Source: RUG12395 sp045541735
GTDB taxonomy: Bacteria > Bacillota > Clostridia > Oscillospirales > CAG-272
Direction of reading: 5' to 3'
Assembly (NCBI GenBank): GCA_045541735.1
Contig: JAZQJQ010000104.1
Coordinates: forward strand, 1 to 9,618
Length of the DNA: 9,618 nucleotides
Shown: positions 1 to 5,732 of the stretch, piece by piece
Position numbering within the stretch: position 1 is the stretch's first letter
Layout of the letters: the number at the start of each line of letters is the position of its first letter
Translations under genes and position numbers: made by a program
Notes under the pieces: model-generated
What the model saw: the letters and a program-made list of their open reading frames with translations, nothing else
Told to the model about the DNA's origin: nothing
Database searches by the model: none

Positions 1-867
1 CTTTCCGTCGGGACGGCGCATAGATGCCGCCACAAGAGCGGATATGGCCATTCTGCCCCCCTTCTGCATACGGGAAAGACCGTACTTCACTATGAGGCGG
101 TTTTCATCGGTAAGAGGCATAACGTCGGCAACTGTACCGAGCGCAACAAGGTCTGCGTATTCGTTGCACACACGCATGATCGCCGCCTGCTTGTCTGCGC
201 TGCGGCTCATTTCGGCGGCGCAGATAAGCTTAAAAACAACACCTACGCCCGCAAGACTCTTGAAGGGATATTCACAGTCGTTACGACGGGGATTTACAAC
301 AGCATCCGCCGCAGGCAGAGCAGCACGGCACTCGTGGTGGTCGGTGATTATCACGCGCATACCCGCTTCCTTTGCCGCCGCGATCTCTTCGACCGCGGTA
401 ATGCCCGTGTCAACGGTTATTATAAGACCAACGCCGTCGCCGGCCATCTTTGCGATCGCGGCACCGGACATTCCGTACCCTTCGCCGAGACGGTCGGGTA
501 TGTAATGAGAAACTGTCGCTCCGCGGCTTTCAAGGTAAAGCTGAAGTATGCTTACCGAAGTAACACCGTCAACGTCGTAGTCTCCGTATATCATAATAGG
601 CACGTTATCGGAAAGAGCGCTTTCCATAACACTGACCGCCTTGTCCATATCGGTTAGTAAAAACGGGTCATGAAGATATCCGTCCTCTACGCGCAGAAAA
701 GCGGCTGCGTCTGCCGCAGTCTTGTATCCGCGCAGGCTGAGCAGCTTACCGAAAGCCTCAGAAACACCAAGCTCACGGGCGATAGCTGCGCCCTCGCCGT
801 TATCGGTGCCTATTCCCTCCCTGCACGTCCAGATCTTTTCAGACGTCTTTTTATTTATATAACTCAT
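1..867 (-). CDS. recJ: Single-stranded-DNA-specific exonuclease RecJ (N-terminal part; runs off left edge)
   Basis: RecJ is a 5'-to-3' exonuclease on single-stranded DNA, acting in recombinational repair, mismatch repair and processing of stalled forks. The visible 289 residues carry the DHH-family catalytic core in order: motif I YGDYDVDG (about 94-101), motif II VDTG (152-155), motif III DHH (176-178), the conserved NPRR and GVGVVFK stretch (192-213), and motif IV GTVADV (244-249). These aspartates and histidines bind the two metal ions. RecJ proteins are usually 550-800 residues, so the rest of the DHHA1 and OB-fold part lies beyond base 1. The ATG at 867 is preceded by a GGAGG ribosome site with about 6 nt spacing. 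The gene follows the FAD dehydrogenase by 27 nt and is probably its co-transcribed neighbour. The motif I form is that of RecJ, not of the c-di-AMP phosphodiesterases GdpP or DhhP, although these share the DHH fold. Very secure family call. Confidence 0.95.
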   Translation of the reverse strand, partial: MSYINKKTSEKIWTCREGIGTDNGEGAAIARELGVSEAFGKLLSLRGYKTAADAAAFLRVEDGYLHDPFLLTDMDKAVSVMESALSDNVPIMIYGDYDVDGVTSVSILQLYLESRGATVSHYIPDRLGEGYGMSGAAIAKMAGDGVGLIITVDTGITAVEEIAAAKEAGMRVIITDHHECRAALPAADAVVNPRRNDCEYPFKSLAGVGVVFKLICAAEMSRSADKQAAIMRVCNEYADLVALGTVADVMPLTDENRLIVKYGLSRMQKGGRMAISALVAASMRRPDGK

Positions 868-894
868 TTGGTTCCTCCGATGGAATTCAGCGGT

Positions 895-2511
895 CTACAC
901 GTTTCCCGAAGCGGATAGTATCACCCTTTCCGCAACCTTCAGTCCGTCTGCCGCCGCACTGGTTATTCCGCCCGCATATCCCGCGCCCTCACCGCAGGGG
1001 TAAAGGTTTGCAATACCGGGTGCCGTAAGAGTTTCTGCCGAGCGCAGTATGCGCATCGGAGCACTTGTTCTGGTCTCTGCGCCCGTGAGGACGGCATCGC
1101 CCGTATCAAAGCCGCGAAGTACACCGCCGAAGGCTCTGATACCGCCTCGCAGAGAATCGGTAATAAATCCGGGGAACAGATCGCTCATATCGCCGAGAGT
1201 ACAGTTCCCGTCCATATAGGTGGGAAGCACCCTACTCGGTCTTGTTCCCTTCATACCTGACATCAGATCGGATACCGTACACATAGGCGCGGCAAAATTA
1301 CCGCCGCCGAGCGCATAGGCACGCATCTCCAGCATCCGCTGGAAGTTTACCGCAGCCTCGGGCGTACCGCCGATATCCGCGGGATCTACGGAAACAGCCA
1401 CAGCCGCATTCGAGTTTCTTCCGTCGCGTGCATATACGCTCATTCCGTTTGTAACGACTCCGCCGTTTTCGGTCGAGCCGCATACCACCTCGCCACCCGG
1501 GCACATACAGAAGGTGTAAACGCCTCTTCCGTTTACGCGGTGCGAAAGTGAATATTCCGCGTGACCGAGAGCGGGATGTCCCGCAAGCGCGCCGTACATT
1601 GCGCGGTCTATATCCTCCGTAAGATGCTCTATGCGCACACCTACGGAGAATGCCTTTGCCTCACGCTGAATGCCGTATTCGGGAAGCATTGCGTATACGT
1701 CCCTTGCGCTGTGACCCGTTGCAAGTACACAACACGAACAAGGAATATTGCCCTTATCGGTCTTTACCTCGGTAATTATACCGTTTGCAGTCACAAATCC
1801 CGTAAGCTTGGTGCGGTACATTATCCTGCCGCCGAGCTTTTCGATCTGACTTGCGGCGTTTTCGATTATCCCGGGCAGAAGATCTGTGCCTACGTGCGGG
1901 CGCGCACGGCGCAATATATCCGCAGGCGCACCGAGCTCCGAGAGCATTTTAAGAACAGCGGAACAGCGTGGATCGTTTACCCGTGTAACCAGCTTTCCGT
2001 CCGAAAACGTACCCGCTCCGCCCGCGCCGAACTGTATGTTGCAGTCGGGATCAAGAATTTTTGTCTTGTAAAAGTTATCGCGGCACGCGATACGCTCGCG
2101 CATAGAGCCGCCGCGCTCTATCACTATCGGCTCCATTCCCTTTTTTGCAAGCAAAAGAGCAGCAAACAGACCTGCAGGCCCCGTGCCGACGACAAGCGGC
2201 GGAAGCGCTGTGCGCTTAGGGTCGGGGAGATCATCCGCGCTGAACGGTTCGGAGGGGAAAGCGCCGTGAAGAGTGGACAGAGCGTCTTTATCCGGTCTTG
2301 CCCCTTCAAGCGTGAAGATGACGGAATAGACGAGACGCACGTTGTTTTTTCTGCGCGCATCGACAGAACAGCGGTAGATATGTGCATCTTTCACTTGTGC
2401 ACGCGGAGCATAAAGCCTTATTCTTTTTTTAGCCTCTGAGACAGCAGCGCCGTCCCCCGCATCGGGGGACAGCGCGATGTCGGAAATTATCAGTTCGTAT
2501 AATTCGGACAT
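895..2511 (-). CDS. FAD-dependent dehydrogenase, COG2509-type NAD(P)/FAD oxidoreductase
   Basis: A 538-residue flavoprotein of the uncharacterised COG2509 family; its substrate is unknown. Residues 1-100 form the small N-terminal domain typical of the family. The Rossmann dinucleotide motif GTGPAG lies at 109-114 (preceded by LPPLVV) and is followed by an acidic strand end, IVIERG (129-134). The family signature NIQFGAGGAGTFSDGK is at 158-173. A second glycine-containing motif, ATGHSARD, is at 264-271. A C-terminal FAD-contact segment, CGEGAGYAGGITSAAADG, is at 506-523. Cysteines cluster at 258-261 and 335-337 (CSCC, CMC), but nothing shows they bind metal. There is no signal peptide, so it is cytoplasmic. 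The ATG at 2511 lies 4 nt after the cdaR stop and its ribosome site is weak, so translation is probably coupled to cdaR. From memory, this family is often found beside ybbR/cdaR and glmM in Clostridia. No glmM is seen here. The family call is firm, the function open. Confidence 0.9.
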   Translation of the reverse strand: MSELYELIISDIALSPDAGDGAAVSEAKKRIRLYAPRAQVKDAHIYRCSVDARRKNNVRLVYSVIFTLEGARPDKDALSTLHGAFPSEPFSADDLPDPKRTALPPLVVGTGPAGLFAALLLAKKGMEPIVIERGGSMRERIACRDNFYKTKILDPDCNIQFGAGGAGTFSDGKLVTRVNDPRCSAVLKMLSELGAPADILRRARPHVGTDLLPGIIENAASQIEKLGGRIMYRTKLTGFVTANGIITEVKTDKGNIPCSCCVLATGHSARDVYAMLPEYGIQREAKAFSVGVRIEHLTEDIDRAMYGALAGHPALGHAEYSLSHRVNGRGVYTFCMCPGGEVVCGSTENGGVVTNGMSVYARDGRNSNAAVAVSVDPADIGGTPEAAVNFQRMLEMRAYALGGGNFAAPMCTVSDLMSGMKGTRPSRVLPTYMDGNCTLGDMSDLFPGFITDSLRGGIRAFGGVLRGFDTGDAVLTGAETRTSAPMRILRSAETLTAPGIANLYPCGEGAGYAGGITSAAADGLKVAERVILSASGNV

Positions 2512-2515
2512 GTTA

Positions 2516-3760
2516 TCACTTTTTTATCACGTTGATGTAGTATGTACCCAGCTCGTAGATAAGTCCTCTGTATGCAACGGGAATGTCTATCTGAGCCTGT
2601 ACACGGAATTCTCCCGTACCCGATATATCCTCAAGTGCGGCCGTGACCTCAATGCTTCTAGGTGAAAGCTTTGAAAGAATGCTTTCGGGACCGCGGAGGA
2701 TTATCTCCATCTCCTCGGTAACGAGCGTATAGCCGGAACCGACTATCTTGAATTCCGTGACCTTAAAGGAGCGCTGTACGGTGTTTTTATGAGTAATGCT
2801 TATCTTTGCGGAGGTTATCCCGTCAACAGAGACCACTCCTCCGGGGAACGGAATGGTGACGGGCTCGTTCTTATCCGAGGTTATCTGCTTTTCGTCAAGT
2901 GTCTTCACAACGATACTGTCGATCCCGTCAAGCACGGAGACCTCGGCACGGAGCATAACGAAAGCAGGTTCCACGGTAACAGTGCAGTTTTCCTCGTTGT
3001 AATAGCCGTATTTGTACGCAACGGTAAGCGGAACCGTTTTCTTTCCGTAAAGCGGAACGGTAACGGAAACACTGTCAACGCTTGCAGTAAGATACGGATT
3101 ATCAACGGCATTGCCGCTTTTATCGGCAATGGTAACGGGAGCAACCGCTACAACCGATCCGCTTATCTCACCAAGTTCCAGAGTTACAAGCGCAACGTGC
3201 ACGTCTTCAAGCAGGGAAACGGGGCCTGTAACAGTGATCTCGGAGGGGTTAGCCACCGGCTCACCAAGCTCTCGGTCCGCATCGTACTTTGCGCTCTCTA
3301 TCCGCGTGGTAATGGGAATGACCTTGCTTCCCACCTCATCGACCATGATCTGCGCCGTCGATGGAGCGACCTCGACAAGCTGAAGTCCTCCGGGAAGATC
3401 AACGGAGATATCGAGAGTATACGCGCCAGTGTGCGTTACGTTGGCAACGCTTACGTACGCGATAAGATCGGCATCCGCGTATTTTGCAATATCGGATTTA
3501 CGTCCCTTCACGGTAACGGAGATTCTCTGATCCCAGCCGGATATAACGGAAAGTCTGTTTCTTTCGGAAAGCTCCGCAACGTCCTCAATAACAAGCGGTA
3601 CGCGGGTGAACGTTTCCTCATATTCCGGGCTTTCCGTCTGCATAACGTAAAGCCACATAACGACCGCCATCATAAAGCATATGATAAGCGCGATGATATT
3701 GGATATTCTGCCTGCCTTTTTCGGCTTTTGGCTGTAGCCTGTGTTTTGAACCTTATCCAT
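2516..3760 (-). CDS. cdaR: CdaR, YbbR-domain regulator of the diadenylate cyclase CdaA
   Basis: CdaR is a membrane-anchored protein that binds CdaA and modulates its c-di-AMP synthesis from the outer face of the membrane. From the chosen start it has 414 residues: a short basic cytoplasmic tail (QKPKKAGR), one membrane helix at about 19-39, then four extracytoplasmic YbbR repeats at roughly 50-140, 146-236, 243-323 and 330-412. Each repeat carries a [V/L]xGxxxxL-like turn: VKGRKSDI, VTGPVSLL, LRAEVSVL (degenerate) and LRGPESIL. The frame stays open back to a GTG at 3787. I prefer the ATG at 3760 because it has a GAGGA ribosome site 5 nt upstream and gives the usual 8-nt overlap with the end of cdaA, which implies coupled translation. 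The GTG start would add nine residues and has no clear ribosome site. The pairing with cdaA makes the call very secure. Confidence 0.93.
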   Translation of the reverse strand: MDKVQNTGYSQKPKKAGRISNIIALIICFMMAVVMWLYVMQTESPEYEETFTRVPLVIEDVAELSERNRLSVISGWDQRISVTVKGRKSDIAKYADADLIAYVSVANVTHTGAYTLDISVDLPGGLQLVEVAPSTAQIMVDEVGSKVIPITTRIESAKYDADRELGEPVANPSEITVTGPVSLLEDVHVALVTLELGEISGSVVAVAPVTIADKSGNAVDNPYLTASVDSVSVTVPLYGKKTVPLTVAYKYGYYNEENCTVTVEPAFVMLRAEVSVLDGIDSIVVKTLDEKQITSDKNEPVTIPFPGGVVSVDGITSAKISITHKNTVQRSFKVTEFKIVGSGYTLVTEEMEIILRGPESILSKLSPRSIEVTAALEDISGTGEFRVQAQIDIPVAYRGLIYELGTYYINVIKK

Positions 3761-4628
3761 TTGCTTCCTCGCTTTGCTTTTCGGCACCCTTTTTGCGCAT
3801 CTTCTTCAGCAGATCTACCGGTATGAGCTCCTGTTTCAGCTTTTTCGAAAGTGACTGGAAATTGTACCGTCTTGTCAGTTCACCGCCGATGGCAAGTGAG
3901 ATTATTCCCGTCTCCTCGGAAATACAGAGCACTACCGCATCGCTTGCCTCGCTCATACCGATGGCGGCACGGTGACGGGTTCCGACCTCCTTGGTTATCT
4001 CTTGATTCTGCGTGAGCGGAAGATAACAGCCTGCGGCGCAAACGCGCATATTGCGCACGACCACCGCGCCGTCGTGAAGCGGTGCGCCCTCGTAGAATAT
4101 GTTGCGGAGCAAATATGAATTAAGCGTTGCATCCACCGGCACTCCCGTGCGGATTATATCTCCGAGCTTTGTATCGCGCTCAAAGACTATGATGGCACCG
4201 GTGCGCGAACGGCTGAGCTCTACCGCCGCCTCACATACGGTATTTATACCCTCGTTGAACCTTGCCAGATCCTTGGATTCGGAAAGGCTCTTTATCCCGC
4301 GCAAAGGCTGATTGCCCATCGTTTCAAGCGCGGAACGGAGCTCAGGCTGGAAAAGCACCATAAGCGCGATGATTCCTACCTGCACTACGTTCTGCAGCAA
4401 AAAGCGCATCGCATTAAGCTCCAGCGCTTCGCTCAGTACAAGCACGGCAAGCACGACAAGCACGCCCGACGCAAGCTTTCCCGCTCTGCGGTCGCGTATG
4501 AATCTGTAGATAAAGAACAACATAAACGTCAGCAACAGAATGTCCAGAATATCCGTCCATTCCATCAGCGACAGCTGTCTGCCGGTGTTCGAGAACAGTT
4601 GCGACAAATAAAGCTTGATATTATCCAT
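3753..4628 (-). CDS. cdaA: Diadenylate cyclase CdaA (c-di-AMP synthase)
   Basis: CdaA condenses two ATP molecules into cyclic di-AMP, the second messenger that controls potassium and osmolyte transport and cell-wall homeostasis in Gram-positive bacteria. The 291 residues match the family's usual 270-290. Three membrane helices lie at about 24-44, 51-69 and 77-95. The cytoplasmic DAC domain spans about 100-265 and holds the catalytic DGA motif (186-188, in LHDGAVV) and the RHR motif (218-220, in GTRHRAAIG), followed by SEETG (237-241). All active-site motifs are intact. The frame is open upstream to 4820, but the ATG at 4628 is preferred. The extra 64 residues would read through the promoter region, resemble AT-rich noise, and are not part of the family. 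The ribosome site is modest (GGCGGTG just upstream). It is the first gene of the leftward cluster and overlaps cdaR by 8 nt. Confidence 0.95.
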   Translation of the reverse strand: MDNIKLYLSQLFSNTGRQLSLMEWTDILDILLLTFMLFFIYRFIRDRRAGKLASGVLVVLAVLVLSEALELNAMRFLLQNVVQVGIIALMVLFQPELRSALETMGNQPLRGIKSLSESKDLARFNEGINTVCEAAVELSRSRTGAIIVFERDTKLGDIIRTGVPVDATLNSYLLRNIFYEGAPLHDGAVVVRNMRVCAAGCYLPLTQNQEITKEVGTRHRAAIGMSEASDAVVLCISEETGIISLAIGGELTRRYNFQSLSKKLKQELIPVDLLKKMRKKGAEKQSEEANG

Positions 4629-4694
4629 AAGCACCGCCCGTAACAGATCAAAAATTAACAAAAAAAGGCAAAAAGGAAAGCCTTCCCCTTGTAT
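4629..4694 (-). promoter_or_regulatory. cdaA 5' leader with short hairpin and U tract
   Basis: This 66-nt leader is predicted from the promoter at 4701-4729. In the minus-strand RNA, AAGGC (4684-4680) can pair with GCCUU (4669-4665) across a 10-nt pyrimidine-rich loop, and a run of about seven U follows. An overlapping alternative pairs GGAAGG with CCUUUU. The 5-bp stem is weak, so this could be an attenuator, a pause site or chance in a pyrimidine-rich tract. The modest cdaA ribosome site lies at the 3' end of the leader. Confidence 0.3.
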
Positions 4695-4700
4695 TCTGAT

Positions 4701-4729
4701 ATTATAACATATATATATCCGAAATTCAA
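4701..4729 (-). promoter_or_regulatory. Sigma-A-type promoter for the cdaA-cdaR-FAD-recJ cluster
   Basis: On the minus strand there is a TTGAAT -35 box (4729-4724), a 17-bp spacer, and a perfect TATAAT -10 box (4706-4701) with an extended TGT directly before it. The expected start is an A near 4694, which gives a 66-nt leader before the cdaA ATG. Spacing and extended -10 are ideal. The -35 matches 4 of 6 consensus bases. Confidence 0.75.
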
Positions 4730-4749
4730 ATAATTTTCGCGAAAAATAT
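4730..4749. promoter_or_regulatory. Near-perfect 20-bp palindrome between divergent promoters (candidate operator)
   Basis: A perfect 12-bp core TTTTCGCGAAAA (4734-4745) is extended by three more matching base pairs on each side after a single A/A mismatch. It abuts the cdaA -35 box (4724-4729) and ends 23 bp before the -35 of the rightward promoter (4773). This is the position expected of an operator or activator site acting on one or both promoters. The regulator is unknown. Confidence 0.4.
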
Positions 4750-4772
4750 AAAAAAATATATACGCCGCAAAG

Positions 4773-4801
4773 TTGAAATATTTTTTCTTTTGTGATATAC
4801 T
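4773..4801 (+). promoter_or_regulatory. Sigma-A-type promoter for the rightward cluster, placed for a leaderless transcript
   Basis: TTGAAA -35 (4773-4778), exactly 17 bp of spacer, and TATACT -10 (4796-4801), with TGA directly before the -10 giving an extended -10 element. Both hexamers match 5 of 6 consensus bases. With normal spacing the transcript starts at 4808 or 4809, which is the first base of the pseudouridine synthase ATG or the base before it. Confidence 0.75.
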
Positions 4802-4808
4802 GAAAGGT

Positions 4809-5732
4809 ATGAAGATACACATTACCGAAATTGACGCAGGATCGTCCGTTAAGGACCTTCTCCGAAACCGTCTCGGTCTTTCCGGCACGCTTATAAAAGA
4901 ACTGAAAAAAGCCGAGGACGGAATAGTATTAAACGGCAAACGAGTCACGGTGCGCGAGCCTCTCAAGGCAGGGGACGAGCTGTGCCTCGCACTTGAAAGG
5001 GAGCTTGATGAAAAAAGCTCCGTTATCCCGCAAAAAGGCGATTGCGGCCTTTTATACGAGGACGGCGGAGTTATAGCCTTTTCAAAACCTTCCGGAATGC
5101 CCACCCATCCCAGCAGAGGTCATCTTACCGACACGCTTGCGAATGCCGCCGCATATATTTTTGCCGAGCGCGGTATCCCCTTTACCTTCCGCGCTGCATC
5201 AAGGCTTGATAACGACGTTTCCGGCATCGTGCTGTGCGCGGCAAACAAAATGTGTTCAAAACGTCTTTCGGATGAAATGTCATCGAGAAGGATAGATAAG
5301 ACCTATATTGCACTCTGCGACGGCGCTCCGCTGAAAAAAGGCACAAAGGGCACTCTTGAAGGTTACATCCGCAGATGCGGTACAAGCATCATCACACGCG
5401 AGATGTGCAAAGAGGGTGAGGGAGCGCACGCTGTAACCGAATACGAGGTACTTGCCGAGAACGGCAAAAAGACCCTTATGGCAGTAAAGCCGATAACGGG
5501 CCGCACACACCAGATACGGCTTGCAATGCGCGCGCTTGGCTGTCCCATAAGCGGAGACGGCTTTTACGGAAACGAAAGCACGGCTCCCCGCTGTATGCTC
5601 CACGCGCTGAAAATAGGCTTCAAGCATCCGCTGACTGACAGTTTTACGGTTCTTTCCGCGCCCGTTTATCCGGATATGGAGGCGCTTATCAAAGAAAATT
5701 TCGGAGATCTTTCCTATGTTTCAAACAAATGA
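4809..5732 (+). CDS. RluA-family 23S rRNA pseudouridine synthase (RluD-like)
   Basis: It converts specific uridines in RNA, most likely 23S rRNA, to pseudouridine. The 307 residues comprise an S4 RNA-binding domain at about 10-63 (DAGSSVKDLLR, then IVLNGKRV) and a catalytic domain from about 80 (YEDGGVIAFSKPSGMPTHP). The active-site motif SRLDNDVSG is at 131-139 with the catalytic aspartate at D134. The conserved KTYIAL (164-169) and the GRTHQIRLAM signature (231-240) follow. Canonical RLDxxTSG has T where this protein has V137, a minor change. The ATG at 4809 fits the start of the S4 domain. The frame is open back to a TTG at 4773, but that codon is part of the -35 box. No usable ribosome site exists at ATG 4809: AAAGG sits only 1 nt away, and the promoter predicts a leaderless mRNA. 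The 3' end overlaps the next gene by 17 nt. The exact target uridine cannot be told from sequence. Confidence 0.92.
   Translation: MKIHITEIDAGSSVKDLLRNRLGLSGTLIKELKKAEDGIVLNGKRVTVREPLKAGDELCLALERELDEKSSVIPQKGDCGLLYEDGGVIAFSKPSGMPTHPSRGHLTDTLANAAAYIFAERGIPFTFRAASRLDNDVSGIVLCAANKMCSKRLSDEMSSRRIDKTYIALCDGAPLKKGTKGTLEGYIRRCGTSIITREMCKEGEGAHAVTEYEVLAENGKKTLMAVKPITGRTHQIRLAMRALGCPISGDGFYGNESTAPRCMLHALKIGFKHPLTDSFTVLSAPVYPDMEALIKENFGDLSYVSNK

Noticed and set aside
1..867. The DHH protein as a c-di-AMP phosphodiesterase (GdpP/DhhP-like) partner of CdaA
   Set aside because: Motif I is YGDYDVDG and motif IV is GTVADV, which are RecJ signatures, and there are no membrane helices or PAS/GGDEF domains as in GdpP.
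44..918. Three plus-strand open frames at the left edge
   Set aside because: They are shadows of recJ, whose catalytic motifs read clearly on the minus strand.
1561..2439. A 292-codon open frame on the plus strand
   Set aside because: It lies wholly antisense to the well-supported FAD dehydrogenase, has no recognisable domain and is rich in Cys and Arg, as expected for a shadow frame.
3761..3787. A GTG start nine codons upstream for cdaR
   Set aside because: No ribosome site precedes it, while the ATG at 3760 has GAGGA at ideal spacing.
2789..3826. A 345-codon open frame on the plus strand
   Set aside because: It is antisense to cdaR and the end of cdaA, has no ribosome site or family resemblance, and consists of Gly/Asn/Arg-rich low-quality sequence typical of the reverse complement of a real gene.
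4629..4820. A 64-residue N-terminal extension of CdaA
   Set aside because: It would read through both promoters, is unlike the family N-terminus, and the ATG at 4628 gives the standard length and membrane topology.
4655..5104. A 149-codon minus-strand frame across the divergent promoter region
   Set aside because: It covers the N-terminus of the pseudouridine synthase in antisense and the intergenic region; it is Ser/Phe-rich with no domain.
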